Source: Mycetocola zhadangensis (GTDB lineage Bacteria; Actinomycetota; Actinomycetes; Actinomycetales; Microbacteriaceae). Taken from it: a stretch of DNA of 64,000 bases. The notes beneath the pieces are model-generated. The model made no database searches. It was not told where the DNA came from and saw nothing but the letters and a program-made list of their open reading frames with translations. Below are positions 40,921 through 48,903 of this stretch, one piece after another. How positions within the stretch are numbered: the first letter of the stretch is position 1; the number at the start of each line of letters is the position of its first letter. The stretch is from the NCBI RefSeq assembly GCF_003668565.1, contig NZ_RCWJ01000001.1:372001-436000 (forward strand), given 5' to 3'. A program made the position numbers and the translations under genes.

Positions 40921-41913
40921 GTGACCAGTACAGACACCGCTTCTCTCTTTCTTCACCCCGACAGGAACCTCGCCCTCGAGCTGGTTCGAGCCACAGAGGC
41001 TGCGGCCATTCGGGCCGTCCCGTACATCGGTCGAGGGGACAAACTCGCCGCTGACGGCGCGGCGGTCGACGCGATGCGCGCCTTCCTCGGCACCGTGAAC
41101 TTCGACGGGGTCGTCGTCATCGGCGAGGGCGAGAAGGACGAGGCGCCCATGCTCTTCAACGGGGAGCACGTCGGAAACGGCCGTGGCCCCGCGTGCGACA
41201 TCGCGGTCGACCCGATCGACGGAACGAGCCTGACCGCTGCCGGTCGGCAGAACGCGCTCTCGGTGATCGCGGTCTCTGACCGGGGCACCATGCTCGATGC
41301 ATCGAGTGTGTTCTACATGGACAAGATCGTCACTGGACCAGAGGGCATCGGTGTCGTCGACATCCGAAAGCCCATCGGCGAGAACATTCGTGCACTGGCG
41401 AAGGCTAAAGGCAAAGAGGTCGGCGACATCACCGTCGCCGTTCTCGACCGGCCCCGCCACGCGCAGCTGATCGAGGAGATCCGCGCCGCAGGCGCCGGAA
41501 CCCGTCTGATGCTCGACGGTGATGTCGCTGGCGGCATCAACGCTGCCCGCTACGAGACCCGCATCGACATGTGCGCAGGCATTGGCGGCAGCCCCGAAGG
41601 GATCGTCACGGCCTGTGCCGTGAAAGCAATTGGCGGACTGATTCAGGGAATCATGGCGCCGAAGGACGACGTGGAGCGCCAGAAGGGGATCGACGCCGGG
41701 CTGAAAATGGACTACGTCTACGAGTCCCACGAACTTGTGAACAGCGACAACACGTTCTTTGTGGCCACCGGCGTCACCGACGGCGGGCTCGTCGATGGTG
41801 TGCGGCGAATGGGACCGATCATCCGAACCAGCAGCGTCGTGCTCCGCTCAAAGTCCGGCACGATCCGCCGCATCACTGCAGATCACCTCGCCGCGAAGTG
41901 GCTTGAAGAATAA
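40921..41913 (+). CDS. glpX: Class II fructose-1,6-bisphosphatase (GlpX)
   Basis: This 330-residue enzyme of gluconeogenesis hydrolyses fructose 1,6-bisphosphate. Motifs are VIGEGEKDEAPML, AVDPIDGTSL, TVAVLDRPRH and the phosphate loop MCAGIGGSPEGIVTACA. It is closer to the typical actinobacterial GlpX than the copy before it, with residues such as EEIRAAGAGTRLMLDGDVAGGI. It starts with GTG, has its own upstream gap of 229 bases, and ends in a bidirectional terminator. Confidence 0.94.
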   Translation: MTSTDTASLFLHPDRNLALELVRATEAAAIRAVPYIGRGDKLAADGAAVDAMRAFLGTVNFDGVVVIGEGEKDEAPMLFNGEHVGNGRGPACDIAVDPIDGTSLTAAGRQNALSVIAVSDRGTMLDASSVFYMDKIVTGPEGIGVVDIRKPIGENIRALAKAKGKEVGDITVAVLDRPRHAQLIEEIRAAGAGTRLMLDGDVAGGINAARYETRIDMCAGIGGSPEGIVTACAVKAIGGLIQGIMAPKDDVERQKGIDAGLKMDYVYESHELVNSDNTFFVATGVTDGGLVDGVRRMGPIIRTSSVVLRSKSGTIRRITADHLAAKWLEE

Positions 41914-41936
41914 CCCGGCCCGAAGCCCATCACCGC

Positions 41937-41972
41937 GAAAAGCCGGTCAACCTCGAAGGTGACCGGCTTTTC
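41937..41972. terminator. Bidirectional terminator between glpX and rmuC
   Basis: GAAAAGCCGGTCA-CCT pairs with AGG-TGACCGGCTTTTC around CGA, with one bulged A. A and T runs flank both sides. Confidence 0.9.
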
Positions 41973-41990
41973 CGCTGCTCGGGAAGCCGC

Positions 41991-43364
41991 TTAAGCCGAA
42001 CTACCATCCTCGGATGCCCGCGTCACTGGTTCGGCCGCTGCACGCTCTCGGATTTCTGGGGCAATGCCGGCCCGCTCGAGTTCGCCACGCAGTTCGAACG
42101 CACTGAGATCGCGAGCAGCGTCGTCGATCTCGGTCAACGGCGGAATCGTCTTCGACTCATCGAGCACATTCAGCTTGCGTGCAGACGGCAACACCTGTCG
42201 CTCGAGCGAACCGACAAAACGGTTGTAGTCGTTCACCGTCGCCTTCACCGAGCGACCAAGCTTGTCGATGTGCCCGGCCATTGTCGCTAGCCGGCCGTAC
42301 AGTTCGCGGCTGAGGTCGAACAGCGTTTTCGCCTCTTGCGTAACGACGTCCTGCTGCCAGCTGAACGCAACGGTCTTCAGCACCGACCAGAGCGTCACGG
42401 GGGAGGAGAGCGCGACCCGCTTGCTGAAGGCAAACTCCATGATGGTCGGGTCAGCCTCGAGTGCTGACGACACGAGGGACTCGCTCGGAATAAATGCGAT
42501 GACCATCTCGGGGCTCGCGTCGAGACCCTCCCAGTAGGTCTTGCTGCCGAGCGTGGTGATGTGGCCGCGCACGGCCTTCACGTGGTCTTTCATCAACTGG
42601 GCGCGGCGTGCGAGTTCAGGCTCTGGCGCGGTCAGCGGGATCGCGCTGGCCTCGAGGTAGGCGTTGAAGGGCACCTTCGCGTCAACGGCGATGCTCTTGC
42701 CGCCTGGCAGGTAAACGACCATGTCTGGGCGCCCAGCTCCGCTGTCGGAAATAATGCTCGACTGCACATCGAAGTTCACCCGCTCGATGAGGCCGGCGGC
42801 CTCAACGACGCTGCGCAACTGGGTCTCGCCCCAGACGCCGCGTGTGGAGTTGTTGGTCAACGCAGCTGCGAGCGATTCGGCCGTCGAGCGCAAGCGCTCT
42901 TCTGACTCGGTGGCGCTGCGCAGTTGTTGCGCCAGTTCACCGTGCTGCAGGCTGCGCTGCGACTCGAGCTCAGCCACCTTCTGATGCATGTCCGAAAGGC
43001 TTTCGCGCACGGGAGCAAGCGCCTGAAGCACGCGGCTTTCGGTGCGGGCACGTTCGGCATCGGCATCGCGCTCGAGCCTGTGGCGCTCAACCAGTTCCTG
43101 GTACTGCTCGCGCTGCGCATCGATGCGTTCCTGCAGCCCGTCGGCCCGGGTCTCCGCCCGACCGAGCAGTTCGGCCAGCTGCGCCCGGCGCTCGGCCTCC
43201 TGCGACTGGATTCGCGTGAGCTCTGCCTCGTGCCTGGCCGCGAGAAGCGCGGGGTTCTCGGCTCCGAGAGCCCGAGTCGACTGCGACCGCACGAGCCAGC
43301 CGATGGCCGCACCGCCAAGCAGGCCGAGGAACAGTCCGAGAAGAAGCATGACGAGAGGGTCCAT
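41991..43364 (-). CDS. rmuC: DNA recombination protein RmuC
   Basis: This is about 457 residues. An N-terminal membrane helix (LVMLLLGLFLGLLGGAAIGWLV) is followed by a long coiled coil (residues about 35-170, rich in Arg, Glu and Gln) and the RmuC nuclease-like core with the blocks WGETQLRSVVEAAGL, RPDMVVYLPGGKSIAVDAKVPF and MVIAFIPSESLVSSAL. RmuC limits inverted-repeat rearrangements and is predicted to act on DNA near the membrane. The ATG at 43364 or a GTG 6 bases earlier starts it. It is divergent from an EamA transporter gene. Confidence 0.92.
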   Translation of the reverse strand: MDPLVMLLLGLFLGLLGGAAIGWLVRSQSTRALGAENPALLAARHEAELTRIQSQEAERRAQLAELLGRAETRADGLQERIDAQREQYQELVERHRLERDADAERARTESRVLQALAPVRESLSDMHQKVAELESQRSLQHGELAQQLRSATESEERLRSTAESLAAALTNNSTRGVWGETQLRSVVEAAGLIERVNFDVQSSIISDSGAGRPDMVVYLPGGKSIAVDAKVPFNAYLEASAIPLTAPEPELARRAQLMKDHVKAVRGHITTLGSKTYWEGLDASPEMVIAFIPSESLVSSALEADPTIMEFAFSKRVALSSPVTLWSVLKTVAFSWQQDVVTQEAKTLFDLSRELYGRLATMAGHIDKLGRSVKATVNDYNRFVGSLERQVLPSARKLNVLDESKTIPPLTEIDDAARDLSAFELRGELERAGIAPEIRERAAAEPVTRASEDGSSA

Positions 43365-43430
43365 GCCCACAGTGTGACAGCGTCCACCGACATGGCTTCG
43401 GGGACTCGCGTGCCTCGATACGATCGAGGA

Positions 43431-44321
43431 ATGGCTTCGTGGCGCGTCTATCTGTTCCTCGTGCTGGCGAACCTGTTCTGGTCAGGCAACTACGTCGTCG
43501 GCCACCTCCTGGCCGGGGGCATCAGTCCCCTCCAGCTCACCGCGATCCGCTGGGCGATCGCCGCGCCGTTGCTGATCGTGCTCGCCGTCCTCCTGGAGAA
43601 ACCGGCCTGGCGGAGCGCCCTCCGCGAATGGCCAATGCACGTGCTGCAGGCTGCCCTCGGCCTGGTCGCCTTCTGCCTGTTCAGCTACCAGGCCCTTGCG
43701 CACACCACCGCACTCAACGCCGCACTCGTCGGAGCCACGAACCCGGTCCTCATCGCGATCGTCGCAGCGCTGCTCGTGCGCGAACGCCTCCGAGGCTCCA
43801 GCATCCTGGGCCTGGTGACGTCGTTGCTCGGAGTGCTCCTCGTCCTCACGCACGGCAACATCCTTGAGGTGTTCACCACTGAGTACAACGTCGGTGGGCT
43901 GTACATGCTCGGCGCCGTCATCGTCTGGACGGCGTATACGATCCTCGGGCGCACCCTGACAACGACTCCGGTGACAAGCGCAGCCCTGCAATCGGTGATC
44001 GCGGCCGTCGCCCTCGTGCCCCTCAGCCTGGCTCTCGGCGGACCCGTCACCCTCGACAGCGCTGGCTGGTGGGGTGTGCTCTACATCGGCATCTTCCCCT
44101 CCGTGCTGAGCCTCATGCTCTGGAACATCTCCGTTAGGAAAATCGGTGCCGCTCGAGCGGGGATCTACCTCAACCTCATGCCGGTTTTCACGGCACTGAT
44201 GGCGCTCGCCATCGGCACTCCGATCACCCTGATCCAGATTCTTGGGGGTGCCCTGGTGATCACGGGAGTGTGGCTGACCAGCAGGCCCGCCCGCAGAACC
44301 GCACAGGTGCTCGTGGCGTAA
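43431..44321 (+). CDS. EamA/DMT family transporter
   Basis: This 296-residue inner-membrane protein has ten helices in two EamA repeats. The first begins VYLFLVLANLFWSGNYVVGHL and the second MLGAVIVWTAYTILGR. The segment TALNAALVGATNPVLIA is typical. It is probably a metabolite exporter, with substrate unknown. The ATG at 43431 is taken since the family starts just before the first helix; an in-frame ATG at 43392 would add 13 residues. Confidence 0.88.
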   Translation: MASWRVYLFLVLANLFWSGNYVVGHLLAGGISPLQLTAIRWAIAAPLLIVLAVLLEKPAWRSALREWPMHVLQAALGLVAFCLFSYQALAHTTALNAALVGATNPVLIAIVAALLVRERLRGSSILGLVTSLLGVLLVLTHGNILEVFTTEYNVGGLYMLGAVIVWTAYTILGRTLTTTPVTSAALQSVIAAVALVPLSLALGGPVTLDSAGWWGVLYIGIFPSVLSLMLWNISVRKIGAARAGIYLNLMPVFTALMALAIGTPITLIQILGGALVITGVWLTSRPARRTAQVLVA

Positions 44322-44416
44322 GCCGGAGCATCCGTTCTCGTCTTTCCACCAAACTGCGGCACCCGACCGCGCAGCTCGCACGGCTTCCGCAGGCGAGCCG
44401 GGTACGATAGACCCTC

Positions 44417-45490
44417 GTGGCTCTAACTATCGGTATCGTCGGTCTCCCTAACGTCGGCAAGTCGACGCTTTTCAACGCACTCACGAAGAATTCGGTTCTC
44501 GCGGCAAACTATCCGTTTGCGACGATCGAACCGAACGTCGGTGTGGTGAACCTGCCCGACTCGCGCCTCGCGGTGCTCGCTGAGATCTTCGGCAGCGAAC
44601 GCATCCTGCCAGCTGCCGTGTCGTTCGTCGACATCGCCGGCATTGTGCGCGGCGCAAGTGAGGGGGAGGGGCTCGGCAACAAGTTCCTCGCCAACATTCG
44701 AGAAGCGGATGCCATTGCGCAGGTTATTCGCGCATTCTCCGATGAAGACGTGGTGCACGTTGACGGTGCGGTGAACCCCGCCGGTGACATGGAGACCATC
44801 AACACCGAACTGATCCTCGCTGACCTCGAGACGCTCGAGAAGGCGCAGTCTCGGTTCGAGAAAGAGGTCAAGGGCAAGAAGCTCGACCCCAGCGTGCTGA
44901 CCGCTGCGCTCGCCGCGAAGGAGTACCTGAACACAGGCAAGCCGCTCTCGAGCTCGGGGCTCGACCTGGAGCCGATTCGCGAACTGGGTTTGCTCACGTC
45001 GAAGCCGTTCATCTACGTCTTCAACGTCGACGAAGACGTGCTGCAGGACGAGACGAAGCTCGCTGAACTGGCTGCCCTGGTCGCGCCGGCGAAGGCCATC
45101 TTCCTCGACGCCAAGCTCGAGTCGGAGCTCATCGACCTCGACCCGGAAGACGCAGCCGAACTGCTGGCGTCGACCGGTCAGACCGAGTCCGGTCTCGACC
45201 AGCTGGCTCGTGTCGGCTTCGACACTCTCGGGCTGCAGACCTACCTCACGGCTGGTCCGAAGGAGTCGCGCGCGTGGACCATTCCCAAGGGGGCCAAGGC
45301 ACCCCAGGCTGCCGGTGTGATCCACACTGACTTCGAGCGCGGGTTCATCAAGGCTGAGGTCATCTCGTTCGAGGACATCGTCGCGACAGGTTCTGTTGCT
45401 GAGGCTCGCGCCAAGGGCAAAGCCCGCATGGAGGGCAAGGACTACGTCATGGCCGATGGCGATGTGGTGGAGTTCCGCTTCAACGTTTAA
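44417..45490 (+). CDS. ychF: Ribosome-associated ATPase YchF
   Basis: This 357-residue OBG-family P-loop protein binds ATP rather than GTP. G1 is GLPNVGKSTLFNAL at residues 8-21, G3 is VDIAGIVRGASEGEGLGN, and NVDED marks the altered G4 that explains ATP use. A TGS domain at the C-terminus (WTIPKGAKAPQAAGVIHTDFERGFIKAEV) contacts the ribosome. The GTG start lies close to the transporter end. It closes the syntenic core. Confidence 0.96.
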   Translation: MALTIGIVGLPNVGKSTLFNALTKNSVLAANYPFATIEPNVGVVNLPDSRLAVLAEIFGSERILPAAVSFVDIAGIVRGASEGEGLGNKFLANIREADAIAQVIRAFSDEDVVHVDGAVNPAGDMETINTELILADLETLEKAQSRFEKEVKGKKLDPSVLTAALAAKEYLNTGKPLSSSGLDLEPIRELGLLTSKPFIYVFNVDEDVLQDETKLAELAALVAPAKAIFLDAKLESELIDLDPEDAAELLASTGQTESGLDQLARVGFDTLGLQTYLTAGPKESRAWTIPKGAKAPQAAGVIHTDFERGFIKAEVISFEDIVATGSVAEARAKGKARMEGKDYVMADGDVVEFRFNV

Positions 45491-45662
45491 ACACCCGCAT
45501 TAGCCTCGAGAGCTACCTGAACGAACCCGTCGGCAAGGACGTGTCACACCCTGGAAGCGGACAGCTTCGTGAGGGAACTTGTGTGTGTGCTCAGACTCGG
45601 CATTGCAGGAAGCCGTCCTGAGCTGCATGCTTTGAGCGACACCGTTCGTGCCGGAGTCATTT

Positions 45663-45776
45663 CGTAGCCCGAAAGAGTACCCCCGGTTCACCGACCGGTA
45701 ATACGCGTCGTTCGTCGAAGACGACAACGGCATCCGGATCGAGTTCATGCATAACCCGCCGCGGGAGATCGGCTGA
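45663..45776 (+). pseudogene. VOC (glyoxalase) family protein, C-terminal remnant
   Basis: One frame reads KEYPRFTDR, stop TAA (45699), then YASFVEDDNGIRIEFMHNP and a TGA. The motif EDDNGIRIEFMH is the closing strand pattern of VOC metalloenzymes. An in-frame stop sits where Tyr is expected and no start or front half is present, so it is a remnant. The rest of 45491-45662 shows no gene. Confidence 0.65.
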
Positions 45777-45780
45777 CGGG

Positions 45781-46593
45781 TCACCGCTGGGCGGCCGGGC
45801 CGCCGGGGGCGTCCGAGGCTTGTGGGCGGCGGTCGGCCGGCGTCCACCTGCCGGTATCCACGAATTCACGGATGACATCGGTGAACAAATCAGGATCCTC
45901 AACGTTCCAGGGGTGGTGCATTCCTGGTGCGATCCACGACTGCAACTGGGGTGCCCGCCGTCGCAACGTCGGGAAGGCATCCCTCACGGAACGCTGTTCC
46001 TTTTCGCCCGCGATCGCGAGGAGCGGACCTGGATACGCGATCAGTCCTTCCGGGATGCCGGCGGCCACCTCGCGGTAGGTTTCACGGTTCGTCTCCGGCG
46101 CGACGCGCACAGCGGAGTCGACGAAGACGTCTCGCGCGTCAGCTGGGATGCCGAATGCCATGGCCTGCGCTCGCCAGTACCAGCGCTGCCGCCACAGGGG
46201 CAGCTGAGGGGGGATGAGGAGGCGCTCGAGACGCGTCAGCCCGGCGAGCGGGGCACCGGTGATCATGCAGCTGCGGACGAGCCCCGGATGCCGGTGCGCC
46301 AAGTGGGTCGCAACAACCCCGCCGAGCGACAGTCCGACAACGTGTGCGGTGCCGTCGAGTGCGTGCTCACGGATGATTTCGGCGATATCGTCGGCCGCTC
46401 CCGCCATGCCCGGCCAGGGTTCGCGGTAGCGCTCGCCGAGAGCCGGCAGGTCAGGAGTGAGAACGTGGCGGTCCGGGAGTCGGTCTGTCTGTGGTTCCCA
46501 CATCCACGACCCGGCATTGTTGCCGTGCAGCATGATGATGGTTTCGCCGCGCCTGGGGCCGTGTTCCAGCCGCGACATGCTTGATTCAGTCAT
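45781..46593 (-). CDS. Alpha/beta hydrolase
   Basis: This 270-residue hydrolase has the oxyanion strand MLHGNNAGSWMWEPQ near residue 22, the nucleophile elbow VVGLSLGGVVATHLA (Ser in GLSLGG), an acid in ERYREPWPG or later regions, and the catalytic His near the end in APGMHHPWNVE. The substrate is unknown. The start at 46593 overlaps the PadR gene by 8 bases, so the regulator and hydrolase form one operon and the hydrolase is the likely target pathway of the regulator. The end is Pro/Ala-rich. Confidence 0.87.
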   Translation of the reverse strand: MTESSMSRLEHGPRRGETIIMLHGNNAGSWMWEPQTDRLPDRHVLTPDLPALGERYREPWPGMAGAADDIAEIIREHALDGTAHVVGLSLGGVVATHLAHRHPGLVRSCMITGAPLAGLTRLERLLIPPQLPLWRQRWYWRAQAMAFGIPADARDVFVDSAVRVAPETNRETYREVAAGIPEGLIAYPGPLLAIAGEKEQRSVRDAFPTLRRRAPQLQSWIAPGMHHPWNVEDPDLFTDVIREFVDTGRWTPADRRPQASDAPGGPAAQR

Positions 46594-47125
46594 CGGGTGT
46601 TCCTCTCTCGAACGACGCCACCGCTTCTCTGGTTTCCGCGATCCACGTGAGGGTTGTCTCGGCATGTGACAAGCCGAACTGGAGGGTCGCGTTCTGAATG
46701 ACCTCGTCGAGGGTGGTGGCAGAATGCTCGATCGTACGAAGTTGTTCGCGTGAATCGGTCACGAGTTGTTCGGCCTCATCGAGAATCCGTCGAATGTGGT
46801 CGGGGCCAAGCGACCCGGCGAAGAACAGGCGGGCCAGGAAGGCGTTCTTCGGGCGTTGGACGTCGAGGGGTGAGCGTAACCAGTCGTCGAGTTCGTGCCT
46901 GCCCGTCTCGGTCAGAGAGTGGACGCGGCGGTCAGGGCGACCGTTCTGTCGGACGACCTCGGTTGTGATCGCGCCCTCGGCGTCCAGATCATCGAGCAGA
47001 CGATAGATCTGTGACTGGTCGGCGTACCAGAAATGGGCGACCGATCCCGCGAATGCTCGACCCAGGTCATACCCACTGTGCGGCTCGAGCGACAGGAGCC
47101 CCAGCACCGCATATCTCAGCTTCAT
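46586..47125 (-). CDS. PadR family transcriptional regulator
   Basis: This 179-residue protein has an N-terminal winged helix (LRYAVLGLLSLEPHSGYDLGRAF, residues 3-25), then DGLDAEGAI-like wing text (DDLDAEGAITTEVV) and a C-terminal dimerisation helix bundle. It matches the longer PadR/Vir class. It probably represses its own operon with the hydrolase until a ligand is bound. A short A/T-rich sequence, CCTATATAGGA (47143-47153), just upstream is a palindrome and a candidate operator. Confidence 0.9.
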   Translation of the reverse strand: MKLRYAVLGLLSLEPHSGYDLGRAFAGSVAHFWYADQSQIYRLLDDLDAEGAITTEVVRQNGRPDRRVHSLTETGRHELDDWLRSPLDVQRPKNAFLARLFFAGSLGPDHIRRILDEAEQLVTDSREQLRTIEHSATTLDEVIQNATLQFGLSHAETTLTWIAETREAVASFERGTPDD

Positions 47126-47142
47126 GGCGGTACTGTAATCGT

Positions 47143-47153
47143 CCTATATAGGA
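47143..47153. promoter_or_regulatory. Short palindrome before the PadR-family gene
   Basis: CCTATATAGG with one flanking A is self-complementary, contains a TATA core and lies 18 bases before the start codon. That fits a repressor site overlapping a -10 element. It is short, so chance is possible. Confidence 0.35.
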
Positions 47154-47185
47154 CTTTTCAAGTATGAGTTCGGCCGGGTGATCGC

Positions 47186-47446
47186 CTATTCGTAGCCGAT
47201 GAGCCAGTGGAATCCGTGACGGTCGACGACCTGCCCGTCTGACGCACCCCATGGCTTCGGAGCGAGAGGATCGAGCACGACGCCGCCGTTGGAGAGCCTG
47301 TCGAACCACTCGTGGAGGACGTCGGGTTCTGCCGTCCCCAGCAGCGCAAGCCTGACACCCTCCAGTTTGAGAGTGGTCTCGCCGGCAGGCGCGTCGGAAC
47401 CGCCAAGCGCAACGAGGCCGCTGAGCACACCGTGAGCGAGCACCAA
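47186..47446 (-). pseudogene. PhnB-like VOC protein, N-terminally truncated
   Basis: The complement encodes VLHEWFDRLSNGGVVLDPL followed by PWGASDGQVVDRHGFHWLIGYE. This is the C-terminal half of PhnB/3-demethylubiquinone-methyltransferase-like VOC proteins (typical end WGxxxGxxxDxFGxxW). The front 50-60 residues are missing. Homology begins right at the stop codon of the sigma factor gene upstream, which suggests that a deletion joined the two. A GTG at 47443 could start an 85-residue product, so function is not fully excluded. Confidence 0.6.
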
Positions 47447-47448
47447 CG

Positions 47449-48330
47449 TCAGCCGGGAGATCCGGGCAGATCCATCCTCGCAAGGCGTTGCGGGTCTCGC
47501 GATGAGACGATCTGAACAATGCGCCCTGCGACAACGGTGCAGGCCAGAACACCGACCGGCTTGCCTGTCGCCGTCCATGCCACTATGCCGGGCATGCCGT
47601 TGACGAGCACGGGATGCGCTCTTCCGGTCGCGCGCGCCCGTCGCTGGGCTGTGGCGGCGACTTCGGTTGCTCCCGTTATGACGTCGACGCCGTGTGCGCC
47701 GTAGGTGTGCCATGTCACATTCGGATCGAGAACGCGGAGTAGCCCGTCGAAGTCGCCATTTCTTGCTGCGGCGAGGAAGGCGTCGACTATTGCGCGCTCC
47801 TGCCTTCGCTGGCCATCCGGACGAGGCGCACCCCGCACTTTCCGGCGCGCGCGGCTCGCGAGCATCTTGCTCGCGTTCGTCGATTTACCGACGATCGGGC
47901 CAATTTCTTCAAAAGGCACCGCGAACATGTCGTGCAACACGAACGAAAGCCGCTCAGCGGGACTGAGGGTGTCTAGTACGACAAGCATTGCGGCCGCGAG
48001 CGAGTCCGCCAGTAGTGCCTCGTCTTCGGGCGCCCCTTCTGCGTCGTCTATCACGGCCAATTCGGGCATTTCGTTCTGGAAGGGAACCTCCTTTCTGGCC
48101 GCGCGGGAACGAAGCATGTCGATGCATACTCTGCCTACCACTGTCGTCAACCAACCCCCGAGATTGTCGATCGATGATGCGTCTTGGCGCGCGAATCGAA
48201 GCCACGCCTCCTGCACAGCGTCCTCGGCGTCCGCGGAAGATCCAAGCAAGCGGTAGGCCACCCCATAGAGGCGACCGCGTTGCTCGCGGAACGTTTCCGT
48301 GATGAATTCGTCCGAGTCTGATGCCGCCAT
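47449..48330 (-). CDS. ECF sigma factor of the SigJ/ECF41-like group with SnoaL-like C-terminus
   Basis: This 293-residue protein has region 2 at residues 10-80 (FREQRGRLYGVAYRLLGSSADAEDAVQEAWLRF, core-binding). Region 4 spans about 110-165 (LSPAERLSFVLHDMFAVPFEEIGPIVGKS, -35 recognition). A C-terminal NTF2/SnoaL-like domain follows (IVDAFLAAARNGDFDGLLRVLDPNV), as in ECF41 proteins, where it replaces an anti-sigma factor and tunes activity. The usual DGGGK motif was not seen; RDPQRL may stand for NPDKL. It is divergent from a DoxX gene, with a candidate own-type promoter between them. Confidence 0.92.
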   Translation of the reverse strand: MAASDSDEFITETFREQRGRLYGVAYRLLGSSADAEDAVQEAWLRFARQDASSIDNLGGWLTTVVGRVCIDMLRSRAARKEVPFQNEMPELAVIDDAEGAPEDEALLADSLAAAMLVVLDTLSPAERLSFVLHDMFAVPFEEIGPIVGKSTNASKMLASRARRKVRGAPRPDGQRRQERAIVDAFLAAARNGDFDGLLRVLDPNVTWHTYGAHGVDVITGATEVAATAQRRARATGRAHPVLVNGMPGIVAWTATGKPVGVLACTVVAGRIVQIVSSRDPQRLARMDLPGSPG

Positions 48331-48332
48331 AG

Positions 48333-48359
48333 TGTTACCTGCTCCGCGCGTGTGCCGTC
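48333..48359 (+). promoter_or_regulatory. Candidate ECF41-type promoter for the DoxX gene
   Basis: TGTTACC (48333-48339) and CGTC (48356-48359) are separated by 16 bases. As remembered, ECF41 sigma factors use TGTCACA and CGTC with about this spacing. The site lies 53 bases before the DoxX start, immediately beside the sigma gene. An adjoining inverted repeat CGTCAT-N5-ATGACG begins at 48356. The match is partial. Confidence 0.45.
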
Positions 48360-48411
48360 ATAAATAATGACGGGCCCAATTGGGTCGATGTAACCGATAG
48401 GTAGGAAACTC

Positions 48412-48792
48412 ATGAACATTGCGTTGTGGATTGTCGCCGGTCTGCTCGCCGCGGTCTTTCTGACGGCAGGGGCGAATAAGGTGCTTATTCCATACAAGAA
48501 GCTGGCCGAAGCTCCCGGCGCGGGTTGGGTGAACGACTTCAGCGCTGGCTTCGTGAAGTCCCTTGGAGCTATCGAGATTGTGGGGGCGTTTGGCCTCATC
48601 CTGCCCGCTGTGCTCAATATCGCACCGGTTTTGGTGCCGGTGGCCGCTATCGGATTGGCGATCATCATGCTCGGTGCAACGTTCGTTACCTCCCGGCGCG
48701 GCGAGTTCAAGCACGCGTTGCTCGACGTGACCTATTTCTCCATGGCTTTGTTCGTCGCATTGGGGCGGTTCGGTCCCGCATCTTTCGCGTGA
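48412..48792 (+). CDS. DoxX family membrane protein
   Basis: This 126-residue protein has four hydrophobic helices. The first is WIVAGLLAAVFLTAGANKVL, then FVKSLGAIEIVGAFGLILP and VAAIGLAIIMLGATFV. The NKV..PYKKL turn after helix 1 is typical of DoxX-like small proteins. The function is probably in redox or membrane stress. It is divergent from the sigma gene and the likely target of that sigma factor. Confidence 0.87.
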   Translation: MNIALWIVAGLLAAVFLTAGANKVLIPYKKLAEAPGAGWVNDFSAGFVKSLGAIEIVGAFGLILPAVLNIAPVLVPVAAIGLAIIMLGATFVTSRRGEFKHALLDVTYFSMALFVALGRFGPASFA

Positions 48793-48903
48793 GACGGTGG
48801 ATCGCGCGCGGTCCGGTCGTGGCGCTTCGCAGGCTAAAGGTTCCAGTCGCGAGCGCAGAAGCTCCGTTGGGGAGCGGGTCAACTCGTCGGCCATTTGTCC
48901 CGT

